Source: Ampullaceana balthica
Taxonomy: Eukaryota; Mollusca; Gastropoda; Lymnaeidae
Length of the DNA stretch: 64,000 bases
Reading direction: 5' to 3'
Assembly: GCA_944989445.1 (NCBI GenBank)
Contig: CALYLW010000731.1
Coordinates: 62,001 to 126,000, forward strand
Shown here piece after piece: positions 45,225 to 57,795 of the stretch (positions within the stretch are counted from its first letter, which is position 1; each line of letters begins with the position of its first letter). The position numbers and the translations under genes are program-made. The notes beneath the pieces were generated by a model. It worked only from the letters and a program-made list of their open reading frames with translations. It ran no database searches and was not told the origin of the DNA.

Positions 45225-46600
45225 ATATATACTAGTTTGTGCTGCGGCGCCCCCTTTTTTAAGGGCGCCTACGGCGCCCACCTTTTTCAAAAGCCCAACT
45301 TAATTCTCCTTGTATGATAAATACGTAATAATAAAATTTCTTAAATGTACACAAAGTATTTTATAATAATTTTTTTAAAATTTTATTTTATTTTTTATGT
45401 CAAAAGCCCAAGTAACTTATCCTTGTATGATAAATACGAAATATTCCTGAAATGTACATAAAGTATGTATATAATATAGGTTGTGCTGCGGCGCCCACTT
45501 TTTTCAAAAGCCCAACAAACTTGTCCTTGTATGATGGATACGTAATATTAAACTACCTTAAATGTACACAAAGTAATTTAAAATTTAGGTTGTAGGGCGC
45601 CTTAGGCGCCCACTTTTTTTTGGTCAAAAGCTCAAGTAACTTATCCTTGTATGATAAATAGGAATTATTCCTGAAAATTAAATAAATTATTTATAAATTA
45701 ATATTTACAGTGCTAATCACCACATGATTTTTTAACTAATTTTAGAAAGCAGCGCACCATATTACTGCACCAAAAAATAACTATTTGAGTCAATCAGCAC
45801 TGCTTAAAACACAAAATTTTAAAAAAGAAGAGTGATGTCCCTTAGCGTTAGGCATCAGCGATAATTGAGCATAAAATTAAATATTTATATATGACTAGGT
45901 TGTGCTGCGGCGCCGTGGCGCCTGTGGCGCACCCCTTTTTTAAGGACGCCTACGGCGCCCACCTTTTTCAAAAGCCCACTAACTTGTCCTTGTATGATAA
46001 ATACGTAATATTAAAATTTCTTAAATGTACACAAAGTATTTTATAATAGGTCTTTGTTTCTTTTGTTTTTTGTTTTTTTTTAAATTTATGTCAAAAGCCC
46101 AAGTAACTTATCCTTGTATGATTAATCCGAAATATTCCTGAAATGTACACAAAGTCTGTATATAATGTAGGTTGTGCTGGGTGCCCACTTTTATTTAGGG
46201 CGCCTATGGCGCCTACTTTTTTCAAAAGCCCAACAAAGTTGTCCTTGTATGATAGATACGTAATATTAAACTACCTTAAATGTACACAAAGTAATTTAAA
46301 CTAGAGTTTTTTTTATTTTTTATAGGTTATTTTTTTTATTTGGTTAAAATCCCAAGTAACTTATCCTTGTATGATAAATACGAAATATTCCTGAAAATTA
46401 AACAAAGTATTTATATAATAATGTTTACAGTGCTAATCACCACACGATTTTTTAACTAATTTTAGAAAGCAGCGCACCAAATTACAGCACCAAAAAAAAC
46501 AACTATTTGAGTCAATCAGCACTGCTTACAACACAAAATTTAAAAAAAGCAGAGTGATGTCCCTCAGCGTTAGCTATCAGCGATAATTGAGCGTAAATAT
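45225..46600. repeat. Tandem duplication of a 670-bp repeat with GGCGCC palindromes
   Basis: Two units (about 45225-45897 and 45898-46600) each start with 'gtgctgcggcgcc', contain GCGCC-rich hairpins, then several 'cttgtatgataaatacg' sub-repeats, and end with 'ttttagaaagcagcgcacca' and 'agcgataattgagc'. The last block also occurs, reversed, near 5.19 and 8.59 kb. Non-coding. Confidence 0.75.
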
Positions 46601-46604
46601 ATAA

Positions 46605-46637
46605 TATATATAATATATAATATATATATATATATAT
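46605..46637. repeat. TA-rich microsatellite
   Basis: TA tract closing the duplicated repeat above. Confidence 0.85.
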
Positions 46638-47096
46638 TCCTTATAAAATGTGTTATTATTGGTAGACACTAGCTCAACCAAGGTATTTTGTTACAAACAA
46701 AACTTACGATAATCCCTTTATTTTAAATAAAATAAAAAAGAAATAGTACACATCCGGTGTAGCAATGAAAGGTCAAAATATGTATTTACAACTACACCTG
46801 CGATGTTCACTTTTTTCTTACAGCCAAAGCATCTGTTTACCGATACATTCATGACATCACCTTGATTTTCTCACCACGATCCGACCAACGTCAACCGCAC
46901 GCAAGCCTGGCATACATTAATGCGTGAACAATGTTTTCAAGTGGCACGCCTATCGTCAGCACGCCATTGTGAACATGTCAAGGCAGTAGTCCTCACAAAA
47001 TATGTATGGGGGTTTTCTTTAGTCGTTTTATTACTTTGCATCTTCATACGTTTCACAGCTAAGGACGAGCTATTTTAAAGAAACAAATAAGTAATA

Positions 47097-48130
47097 AAAC
47101 AAACCCGTAAAAACAAAGTTTTTGACTATAAATCCCTTATATATGAGACATAACTAACAGTATTGATTATTTTCAAACATTTACAGACTGAATCTGTCTT
47201 AACACAAGTTTGCTTCATAACCCTAGGGGGGGAGGGGTGGGGGGGAGGGGTGGGTGGGAGGGGGAGAGGGGAAAAGTCTGGTCACCGATTCGCTTGACCG
47301 AGCTCAGAGTGACACGTAAAATGTAAACAAAAGCGCACCGTCGTTTCGTTGGGTCACCTCAATGCTCAAACTTTCACGTGGCAAAAAAACAATAACAAAT
47401 CGTGATTTTAAATTACATACCTCATATAAGGATAAACTAAAAATGCATTAATTTAATTACGGTACGTTCGATCGATCTGAAAATTTTGATACGATGCATT
47501 GTTAGGTAAGACGGGTCCGTGTGCCAAATTTCAGTTCGATCGGATCATTGGAAGTGGGTCATTTTTGACTTCTGTTTTTCCGCCCGCCGAGCCCATGAGA
47601 TGATGAGAGAGAGAGACGCCGGTGAAGTTAATATAAAGGATTTAATAAAACAAACCCGTAAAAACAAAGTTTTTGACTATAAATCCCTTATATATGAGAC
47701 ATAACTAACAGTATTGATTATTTTCAAACATTTACAGACTGACACCGAGTGATGTCCCTTGTCTTTAATAAATGGGGGTGGGATGTGAGGGGGTGTCGGC
47801 ACGACGGTCGGCGTCAACACGACGGTCGGCGTCAACTCAAACTCACGTGAAACTGGCAGAAAAAAAACAATAACAAACAGTGAATTTTGAATTACATACC
47901 TCATATAAGGATAAACTAAAAATGCATTAATTTATTTACGGTACGTTCGATCGATCTGAAATTTTGATACAATGCATTGTTAGGTAAGACGGGTCCGTGT
48001 GCCAAATTTCAGTTCGATCAGATCATGGGAAGTGGGTCATTTTTGACTTCTGTTTTTCCGCCCGCCCGCCCGCCGAGCCCAAGACAGACAGAGAGAGAGA
48101 GACGGCCGCGAAGTTAATATAAGGGATTTA
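47097..48130 (+). repeat. Main interspersed repeat, two direct copies (period about 550 bp)
   Basis: The head 'aacaaagtttttgactataa' occurs at about 47114 and 47665. The tail 'gttaatataaaggattta' or a one-base variant closes each copy (about 47644 and 48130). The middle shares 'ggataaactaaaaatgcatt', 'gttcgatcgatctga' and 'caaatttcagttcgatc'. No protein is recognised, and the ends have no obvious inverted repeats. Confidence 0.8.
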
Positions 48131-48239
48131 AAAAGGACTATTTTCTTTTTTCGGTTAGTGAATAATCCGCCATTTAAACATGTCCTGCTAAAATTGATTG
48201 ACGTCACCTGTTTACACACGTTGCTTTCGCTTATCTGGG

Positions 48240-48418
48240 CAGGGCCGGCCTAAGGGAATTAGAGGCCCTAGGCGAAATGAATTTGGTTGCCCTAAATGTA
48301 ATAGAAAAATAAATAAATAAATATGGAAAGATTCTTATGCGAGGCCCCCACTAATGATGAGACTAATTGGAGGCCCTAGGCGGCTGCCTATTTTGAGTAA
48401 GGCCTAAAGCCGGCCCTG
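48240..48418. mobile_element. hAT-like MITE (CAGGGCCGGCC ends)
   Basis: Ends CAGGGCCGGCCTAA and AAAGCCGGCCCTG. The flanks share ATCTGGG (48233-48239 and 48419-48425), a 7-8 bp target duplication. Internal direct block 'aggccctaggcg'. Confidence 0.82.
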
Positions 48419-48460
48419 ATCTGGGGCAAATCCTTGAACTAACTCACTCTTCCATCAAGA

Positions 48461-48462
48461 NN
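48461..48462. other. Two ambiguous bases
   Basis: The sequence reads nn here, an unresolved assembly position between two MITEs. Confidence 0.99.
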
Positions 48463-48529
48463 TAAAACAAACAAGCCAGCGCGATAATTTAAATTTTCAG
48501 AGCCTTGTCTACAGATATGATAACGTCAG

Positions 48530-48691
48530 CAGGGGCGTAACTTGCTTTTTGACGCCCTAGGCTAATTTATTTTTGGCGCCCTTTATTTAAATAAAAATTT
48601 AAAAATTAGGGATTTAGCTGCCCCCTTTTGAATTGGCGCAGGCTGGCGCCCTTGGAAACTGCCCCAATGCCAAGGCGTTGTTACGCCACTG
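48530..48691. mobile_element. hAT-like MITE (CAGGGGCGTAAC ends)
   Basis: Ends CAGGGGCGTAAC and GTTACGCCACTG. The flanks AACGTCAG (48522-48529) and AGCGTCAG (48692-48699) are an 8-bp target duplication with one difference. Confidence 0.85.
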
Positions 48692-48879
48692 AGCGTCAGA
48701 TTCGCCAATACGGGACATTATTATGCATGAAGTATAAAAACACTGAAATTCGTGTCATAAGATTTCTATGTTAACAAAAAATCTGGTTAACAGATTCAGC
48801 AGTACTATTCATTTTACAACAAGGCTGAGTTGTTTGGAAAACCGAAATTGAAGACGTATCTGCACGATAATTATCAGGC

Positions 48880-49555
48880 TTCATTAAATCTGAATTCAAT
48901 TTAAATTTGGGAAGTGGCCATAAAACTAATGGCGTTAAATAAATCAAGATGTAATCGTCGCCTTACACCGCGTGCTAATGGACATGTCAGCCGTGGGGAT
49001 TTTGAACACCTCAATAACACCAAGAGATGTGACCCCAAAGCTTTGGCCGTGTTGCCAATAATAAACATAAAATCTTTAAGCACTTTAAATATGCGATAGA
49101 GAGTCAGACATCCGTGTGTATTAGGAGGAATGTTTGAGAATTGGGATGTAGTGCTTCCATAGATTTAAAGCTAAAACACTGAGATAGGTGATAGTTTTTG
49201 TTCCTAATTGTAAAGGGACCAACACTATTTCTCTGTTTCACGATTTTCTTAACTTCATTGCACCCAATAACCGTTTTTAAAAAAAATTCCTTAAACATAA
49301 AATATAAGTCAAACCATGAAAATGCAATCAACGAGTTATTTTTTTTTAATTTCGTTATAAATTAATGGAATGTGATATGAGTATGAGCGTATAGGTAATT
49401 AAGAAAGTTACATAGTAGAAGCCCTAGTGACTACGTTCACGCAGTGTTGAGTACATTTTGGGTAAACTTTTAACTAGACAAAAAAGATTGTGATGTCTTT
49501 AATAGAGAATTTTGATTCGCTATTGTTAATTTCGAGATTTGGTAATAAGAAATCT
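48880..49555. other. No supported gene; balanced-composition patch at 48930-49060
   Basis: The patch is open on both strands for about 60 codons but lacks convincing splice sites or a known motif. The rest is AT-rich. Confidence 0.3.
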
Positions 49556-50055
49556 ACCGTATATACTCGTTCGCAAGCCGACCTTCTTTGGACAAAATCT
49601 AGGGGAAAAAGTTTAGGGGTCGGCTAACGAGAGGGTCATTATCGTATTTCTGCATGGATATTGAATATCGGTTTGTTATTGTAGATCATTAAGGTCCTTT
49701 TCTACTTTCTACAAGGTTCGACTGCTCTACCAGAAGCTATAATATATTATAAAACATCTGCACTTACCTTATTTATTCATTTTATTTATATTTTTGAAAG
49801 TTTTAATAACTTATTTTACAAATATTGTTTTCAACAACAAATTTTAATATACACGCTTCCGTCACTGTTTACCAAAGATTTTTTTAAAAATACCGGTAAC
49901 TTTTGCCTAACAAAGAGCACAAAGACAAAGATAGGCAGTACAAAGTAAACAATCATAATGACAGATTTAGCTTGTAATTATTTTTAAAAAAACTGTACCA
50001 TTTTGTTTAAGAAGTCCTATTATTTTTGGGGGGGTCGGCTTGTGAGCGGGGTTAC
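49555..50055 (+). mobile_element. TIR element E1, copy 1, truncated on the right
   Basis: Starts TACCGTATATACTCGTTCGC and proceeds through 'ggacaaaatctaggggaaa', 'gactgctctaccagaagcta' and 'tttgcctaacaaag', all of which recur in reverse in copy 2 (58926-59507). The right end stops at 'gtcggcttgtgagcgggg', where the main repeat begins. Confidence 0.78.
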
Positions 50056-50059
50056 ATAC

Positions 50060-51650
50060 TTTTTTAAATCCCTTATATTAACTTCAAAATCTTGTAATCA
50101 TCTCTTCGTACGTAGGTCGGGCGGAAAAACAAAAGTAAAAAATAACCAACTTTCCGTAATGCCATCGAGCTGAAATTTGGCACATAGACTCGACTCATCT
50201 AACAATGCATCGTATCAAAAAATCAGACCGATCGAATGTACCGTAATGCATTAATTAATTAATGGCATTTTTAGTTTATCCTTATATAACGTATGTAATT
50301 CAAATTCACTGTTTGTTATTGTTTATTTTCCCACGTGAGAGTTTGAGTTGAAGCGACCCATCGAAGTTCCGGCGTGCTTTTGTTTACATTTTACGTGTCA
50401 CGCTGAGATCGGTCAAGCGATCAGTGACCAGACTTTTTCCCTTCCCCCCCCCACCCCCCTTTCCCAGGGTTATGAAGCAAAGTTAAGTTCAGTCTGTAAA
50501 TGTTTGTCGCATTTGAAAATAATCAATACTGTTATGTATGTCTCATATATAAGGGATTTATAGTAAAAAAACTTTGTTTTTACGGGTTTGTTTTTATTAA
50601 ATTCCTTATATTAACTTCATCGCCGTCTCTCTCTGTCTTGGTCACCGCGGAAAATTAGAAGTCAAAATTGACCCACTTCCCGTAAAGGCATCGAGCTGAA
50701 ATTTGGCACACGGACCGTGTCACCTAACAATGCATCGTATCAAAATTTCAAATCGATCGAAAGTACAGTTATTAATTAATGCATTTTTAGTTTATCTATA
50801 TAAACTATATTTTAGTGGTCGCTATCATTTACATTTTACGGGTCACTTGACTTCACACCAGCCACAGGTGAACACATCTCGTGTTTTAACCATGTGTACC
50901 GGCGTGCTTTTGTTTACATTTTGCGTGTCACGCTGAGCTCGGTCCAGCGATCGGTGACAAGACCTTTCACCTCTCCCACCCCCCACCCCCACCCGGGTTA
51001 AAAGCAAAGGGGAGTTAAGACAGATTCAATCTGTAAATATTTGTCGCTTTTAAACATAATCAATACTTTTATTTATGTCTCATATATAAGGGTTTTATAG
51101 TCAAAAACTTTGTTTTTACGGGATTGTTTTATTAAATACTTTATATTAACTCCTGTCATCTGGTTGTTTTTTCCCGGAAAAACTTTGGATCCATTTTTAC
51201 CCAATTCCCCGTATGCTCGTGAGCTGAAATTGTGCAGGCCGACTCATGATGACAATAAAAATGATATATCAAAATTTCACATTGATCGAATGTACTGTAA
51301 TTAAATTAATGAATTTTTAGTTTATATCTATGTATCTCTATGTAGCATATACATTTTTGTTGCTACACTGTCGCGGTTCGTATTATATTTAACAACCTTT
51401 TTAATATTTTCAAGTCACGCTGTGCTGTGTACTTTTGTTTAATATATTCCCGATCTGTAAATAATTATGCTAGCCTGTCGCGCGGTGCGCATTATGTTAA
51501 ACATGTTTTTATTACCCTTTTCCCGTGATCAAATAGAGCTGAAATTTAGCAGAAGACTGTAGTAATTGATTTGTCCTATAAATCATTTATATAACTAAAA
51601 TATTGGATTTTTGGATTGTCGCGCGATGCGAATTATAATGAACATAGTTT
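50060..51650 (-). repeat. Main interspersed repeat, inverted copies
   Basis: The reverse complement of the 47.1-48.1 kb family: 'aaatcccttatattaacttc', 'agctgaaatttggcac', 'tcgatcgaa', 'agtttatc', 'tttgtttacattttacgtgt', 'catatataagggatttatag'. At least two full copies and a degraded third past 51130. Together with 47.1-48.1 kb this forms a large inverted arrangement. Confidence 0.78.
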
Positions 51651-51859
51651 TAGTTATGTCTTGTATATAAAATATAAAGGATTGATAGTCAAAAACGTTT
51701 TTACGGATTTTTTAAATTATTTCTTAAGTCTAGCCTTTCCAAGAATAAATGATAGTTTCTTGAGATATTTATATGTTTTTAAACACAAACAATTTTGCTT
51801 ATTAAAATTTCTTCAAATGATAACAAGAATGGCCCCTGATGGTCGGCTATTAAAATAAT

Positions 51860-53920
51860 TCATTTAAATACGTTTAGTTGACAACTTTCCTTCTCCCTCT
51901 CCTTTAGTTAGAAAAAATTAACAGCTTGATGTCTTCTTCACTTTCTGCTCACTGCTGATTCATCTCCCCACACACGACATTGTCAGCAGACGGTAGAAGA
52001 AATGAGACCCCAGGACACCGGTCCATAATTTAGAACATTGAACTGGGCTCTTTACAGCCCCACTATATTTAGATCCGTGGTGAGACCCATCAAGACTTTT
52101 GCGACATGATTCCAGAGATGACAGCTTGATTAAAAGAAATTTCCTATAAAAATCGTTAATGAATTAAATACAAAAGAAACTCTTCATTTTGAAAAAAATG
52201 AAATTTTGTTTTTATCTGGTATGTAATCTGTAAAATTGTTGGGGACAAAACTTAAGGTTAATTGAGGTCCCAAAACGAGTGAAATATATAAAATAAATTT
52301 AAAAAATTTAAATACAAAAAAATATATTCAACTATTTTTTATATAATTATTAAGAAAGTATACGAAGACGCAAGAAAAACAAAACTAAAATGTTGTATTA
52401 GATTATCTTTCTGTTGTATTTCCAAGTTAGAATTAATTGCATGCCTAAAAATATACGTCAGTAAAAATTCAGAAAAATTTTTTTTAGCGATCTGAAAGAA
52501 GAGCGATAAAGACAAATTGATGAGAACCGTTATAATTCTCCTGGTAATCACGTTCCATTTCGAGTCTTTACAACGGTGTCATCAAGCACCACGCGTTGCC
52601 AATGTATCGACTATTGGCCACCAAGTAATCCATCCAACCAAATTTAAAATAAAGAAACGAACCTTTTTATGTGGTTATTTTCTTTCCATTATGTCAAAAG
52701 TCTCGAGTGGGCTCAGCACAAAAACCCGAAATTGAATGTCAATAGAGAAAGAGAAAGGTTTTAGATTTGTCTTCGGTTTTATTAAAGGGAAACAACTAGA
52801 AATCTTGGCTGTTAACATGAAGGATTCGTACAACACAAATATACTTTATTATTATTACTATTTTGGAGATAGAAATTTATAAATTGTTCGTGTTGATTTT
52901 ATCTTAATTCATGGGTATATCTTTCCATAGTTTTCATTCAATTTTTTATAGAATGAACTATTTCTATCATCGCTTGTCTCACGTGACGTTATTACAGTAT
53001 GAGAGCGCAGGCATTGACCTCGTAGTCCCCCCCCCCTCAACCATCATGTTGCATTGCAGAAAGTCAAACGTACAAAGAAATGCATCGTACAACAAGTCTA
53101 TGTTTTAAAGTTAATATTAGAACATATGCACCCTTCACCCCACCGCCACCCCATATGTTATTGACAAAACCTCTTATCGCCCCTTTTATAAAACGTTTCC
53201 TGTGTACAGACATTTGCGTGTATATTGCATGGTATTTATAATTATAAACAGATGGAAAATTGAGATCAAGTTACTCATTATATCAATAAGATAAAATCGT
53301 GAAGGGAAGTCGACGAAAAAGGTCTTGGCTGTCATGTGTAAGATGTATGGAAAGATGTGTATAGAAAGTTAAGAGCAAAGCGTTTTTTCGGTTCTGACAA
53401 TGATATTGGTTTTATGATGTGCAACAATTTGTCAGTTGGAAATTACGAATCTAAATGAAATGAAATCAGATGTTCTGTAAAAGGGAGTTATATACTAATT
53501 GTTCAATTTTATACCATATTTGTTAAAGATTTAGCTTTTCTTGTTTACGATGAATAAAAATAATCGTCAAATCAAAGAAATTGGTTTGCGTGCTCGATAC
53601 GATGCATGAGCTGCCTCAAATTTCACAAAGAGAACAGCAAAACGAAGTATTGACTGTACAAGTCAATTGAGTAATAAAAATATGTATCACAGTTCATTGT
53701 AAGCCCAGGGGAGTCATTTATACTTCATTGAGAAGCGAGGGGTCGATGAATTGAGTAATTTTCTAACAAGACAAAATGGGATTTGGCATCAGCTCACGCC
53801 ATCGGATGGTATAGTTTTTTTGTATTTTTTTTTAAAATCTCTATATTTTAGTTAGGCGGGAGAGCCGAAAGCTCAGTTATGGCAAGTGCTATCAGCAACG
53901 TACTCTCGAAAGATACATTT
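51860..53920. other. Region without a supported gene
   Basis: AT-rich sequence with scattered open frames (for example 52517-52735 and 52911-53108) that lack domains or splice context. No transposon ends were identified. Confidence 0.35.
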
Positions 53921-53924
53921 GATC

Positions 53925-53990
53925 ATCTTATCTTATCTGTTTACAAACGCTCCTTCTATACAGAAGATTATTGCGTCCTACTATCCGCCG
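53925..53990 (-). mobile_element. Retroposon 3' end with GATAA tail, copy 2
   Basis: Matches 42328-42410: 'gtaggacgcaataat', 'tgtatagaaggagcg', then GATAAGATAAGAT on the - strand. Confidence 0.65.
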
Positions 53991-54611
53991 TCGTTCGGAA
54001 GGTTCAGGTAAAAAAAATAAAAAAATAGCTCCATAAAATAACTAGATTACCCTGGCCATCATGAGAATTTAGACTAATAAGAGTGATTAAAATATATAAA
54101 GCCTTTCTTTAACCTGTTTTCTATCGATAATTTTGGTCTAAGTTTTCTTTTCCTTTTCCTTTAACTTGAGAATGTTCATGACACCAGTGGCTTACTCTAA
54201 CATAGTATTAATCTTATCTTCTATCTTCAAACCACAGTGGGAGAAATTAACGCTTACGACTTACGAGATAAAATTGTGAGTTATTAGTTCACAATGTGTT
54301 TTTTAAAATCTAAATGATATTTAACCCAAATGGACAGAAGATACATCGCTGCAATGATTAGCTTAAAGGTAAAGTCGTCAGCAGAAAAAAATTATAGCCT
54401 AATTTATTTAATCTGGATCGAATTTGTGATAATGTCTCGTATTATAAAATACAACAAAGTCAAAAATAGGATAATATAGGAATTAAGAAATATTTGGAGA
54501 ACAAAAAGTAGTTAAAGGAATTATATTTAGATTTAGGAAAGCGTTATAAAACCTAATAGACATAAAAAAATGACAAAAATGGCTAAAAATTTAAGTAAGA
54601 CAAAACTGACG

Positions 54612-54662
54612 AGAGAGACTGAGAGAGTGAGAGAGAGGTAAAGAGAGAGAAAGAGAGAGGGG

Positions 54663-54693
<31 letters not shown>
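54612..54693. repeat. GA-rich microsatellite
   Basis: Interrupted (GA)n tract. Confidence 0.9.
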
Positions 54694-54698
<5 letters not shown>

Positions 54699-54879
54699 CG
54701 ATCAGTGAAGCTGATGAGCGTAAACACCGTCTTACATCTGCAAGTGAATCAGACACAAGTATATAGCAAATATATGAGTTAATATAGAAAGTCGAGAAAT
54801 ACATTTAAATCAATCTTTGGCTTTAAAGACACTCTACTCACTTCTGCACAAATGCTTATATTGCCATTTGTCAATATTA

Positions 54880-54899
54880 AATATCTATCTATCTATCTA

Positions 54900-54953
<54 letters not shown>
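54880..54953. repeat. Compound ATCT / TA microsatellite
   Basis: (ATCT)n followed by a pure (TA)n tract, directly before the tRNA-derived element. Confidence 0.92.
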
Positions 54954-54954
<1 letters not shown>

Positions 54955-54956
<2 letters not shown>

Positions 54957-55483
54957 CCCCAAAGCGAGTATTTGCAAACAAGCATGACGAATAACCAGCG
55001 CTGGGGTCGCCCAATGTCTCGAAACCAACATTGGGTCTTGCGTTCACTTTGCGTTGTTCCTTCACAGAATAACATGCAGATTCGTAGTGTAGTGGTTATT
55101 AGGTCCGCCTTATACGCGAAAGGTCCTGGGCTCAAGCCCCAGGAAAAAGAATTATTTTTTTAATTTTTGAAAAGTGTGTTTGTGCCCGTTCCCCCCCACT
55201 TTTTTTTTGTTGCGAACATGGCTGACCCTTGCTAGGGTCGGCCAATCACAGTTTATGGTTGGCATGCTAAGGTGATGAATGGTGTCGAGCAGGTAGATAA
55301 CCGCAGTGTGAATGTATCGAGACCAACAATTCGTCGTTGGTTCCCCCCCCCCAACCGACGTTCACTCGCATTTTTTTTATTTCTTCGTGCTGTAGTTTGT
55401 GTCCGTTCTTTCCCCACTTTCTTTGCACTATACAAGAGCAAGTTTTGCGGAATATGCTACTCCGCGGGGCGTATCTAGTATAG
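54955..55483 (+). mobile_element. tRNA-Val-containing Helitron-like element
   Basis: Carries a pseudo-tRNA (55078-55144), then the same body as the 28.83-29.94 kb composite ('gctgacccttgctagggtcg', 'ggtagataaccgcagtg', 'cgttcactcgc', 'gtttgtgtccgttcttt'), and closes with a GCGGA...TCCGC hairpin and GGGGCGTATCTAG|T. The 5' limit, against the TA tract, is not certain. Confidence 0.65.
55078..55144 (+). repeat. tRNA-Val-like pseudo-tRNA with pol III boxes
   Basis: TAGTGTAGTGGTTAT (A box), anticodon arm TCCGC-CTTATAC-GCGAA (TAT in the anticodon position instead of a Val anticodon) and GGTCCTGGGCTCAAGCCC (B-box region) align with tRNA-Val. The acceptor stem is not preserved, so it is not called as a working tRNA. 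Confidence 0.7.
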
Positions 55484-56047
55484 TTATATTTCTAGTTGTT
55501 TATGACCATGAGCTTGTTTTGAAATTTAAGCTCCATGTGTATTTTTTAAAAAATTGAAAATATTTTTTTTTCAAAATACCAACAACTCAAAATTTTACTT
55601 TTTGTTCCATCCTATTGCAATGCTTGCATAGACTACTTATTTAAAGAGTTTTTGTTTAAAAATTCAGTTTTGACTTCGTAACAACATTATCATCAGCTTA
55701 AGAATCATGTTTAAAAATTGTTGAAAAGATGGAAGATTATGAAGTTATATAACAATTAAAATACACTGAAAGCTCTCCCTCCTTTTTTTATTTTATAAAT
55801 ATACTTTAAAAAACATTATCGTTGAAAGGTTTAAGGTTTCTCCACTAGAAACATTTTGTGATAAAATCACACTCGAAAATGTGGAGACGTCAAAAGAATA
55901 AAGTACATTTGTCCTAACTTTATTTCCACACAGTCACAGAAGCAAAAACACAAACCAGGCATATAGATTCACGCGCGTGGACTATGCCTGAGAAGTCACA
56001 TTGATTCCTGTCGAAGCTGTCATAGTGACATCGGGTAAAACCAGAGG

Positions 56048-56240
56048 TCACTTAATGACTTCAACACTGTTGCAATCCATCAGCGCTAATGTCATTTCAA
56101 CAGCCGACCCTAATGCGCTGTTTCTAGGCGAGGACATAATGTCGTGCATTGTTACCAGGCAATGAGAAACACCGAAATAATGGTAGCTCATCGGCAATGC
56201 TTTCATTCCATTTAGCGTCACGCGGAGTGATTCCATTAAA
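56048..56240. other. Possible orphan exon or conserved patch
   Basis: About 190 bp with balanced composition in AT-rich surroundings, open on both strands. The + frame reads L-Q-S-I-S-A-N-V-I-S-T-A-D-P-N-A-L-F to a stop at 56162. The - frame is open for 62 codons. No splice partner was found. Confidence 0.25.
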
Positions 56241-56254
56241 GCTGAAATGCACCA

Positions 56255-56580
56255 CGATATCAGGTGGACCGATTAGAAAAAAAGGGGGGGGGATCATGTT
56301 GATATCATGTGGACCAATTTGATATCAGATAGACCGTGTGGTTATCAGATGGACATCGATATGGTCATGTGATCATGTGGACTATCGATTCATGGACCAT
56401 GGGTAAAAGATGCCATGGGTTATCAGATGGACCTTTTCGATCAGGTGGATCAAGTTGATATCATGTGGACCAATTTGATATCAGACGGACCATGTTGATA
56501 TCATATGGACCTATTCGATATCAGATGAACTATGTGGTTATCAGATGGACCATTTCGATATCAGGCAGACCATGTCGTGA
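56255..56580. repeat. GATATCA-TGGACC minisatellite
   Basis: Roughly a dozen degenerate copies of a unit near 20 bp built from 'gatatcagatggacca' (variants 'gatatcatgtggacc', 'ggttatcagatggac'). Confidence 0.85.
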
Positions 56581-56976
56581 AGTCAAGTTTTAAGAGAATT
56601 CTGAATTGACTCTTTGTATTATTTGAAGAAAATTACTTTTAAAGTTTTGGGTATATTTAAGCCTACATAATAGTTAGTTTTCATTAAAAAAAATATTTAA
56701 CAATCTATACTCTATACTATCATAGTATAATTTCCATTCTTAAAAACAATTCAATTTTTTAGAAAATAGCAAAAATAAGTAAATATGCATATCTATGTTC
56801 TGGGAGACGACATCTTGGTGTTAATTAAATATGAGTTAGATATTAAATATTTGTTGCTGTTTTTTTAAGGATTGCGTATAAATTTGGGACATAAACGATT
56901 TAAGAAATATCAGCAAGAAAGAAGAAAAAAAAACTATATACAGAGATAGAGAAAGACGGATATATATAAAGAGGGA

Positions 56977-57230
<254 letters not shown>

Positions 57231-57339
57231 ATAAAAGAGAGATAACCTTATTACAATTCGAAAACTTTTCTTCAAGTATTAAGTTAGTTTTTAAAAAAGA
57301 TACGTGTAGCGATCGTGAAATATATTCCTAAAAATATAA

Positions 57340-57343
<4 letters not shown>

Positions 57344-57376
<33 letters not shown>
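57344..57376. repeat. AC microsatellite
   Basis: (AC)16 tract. Confidence 0.95.
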
Positions 57377-57378
<2 letters not shown>

Positions 57379-57795
57379 AAATCTTACCAGATAACTGATT
57401 TTAATACAAGCTTTAAATTCTATTGTCTAAAGTCTAAAGTTACTAACAAAAATAAATAAAGTTAGTGCATTTGTTTCTGTTAAATCATTCATACCATAAA
57501 GTTAAGACCACATCACATTATATCTAATTGGTGGGCGTTTGAAATCAAGACTCAATTTTGTGACTTGTATTACAAACGGAGGCGGTTTTAGATATTTCAC
57601 TTTATTTTTTAACTTTATCTTTTAAGATTTATAAGTTTATGAAAAACATTTTTAAAAATGTTTCCATTAATCTTAAATTATTTTATGTACAAAAAAGTAA
57701 CTAATTCATGTACAGCTTTTTACAGTATTTCAGCCACATTCCTTTTTTTAAAATCGTCATTTAGCTAATTCATTACTCTTACAATGCCTCGGTAG

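Noticed and set aside
48901..49099. 60-codon frames on both strands
   Set aside because: Open by chance in a balanced-composition patch; no splice sites or motif to choose a strand.
55078..55144. Working tRNA gene
   Set aside because: The tRNA-Val-like arms are there, but the acceptor stem does not pair and the anticodon position is TAT.
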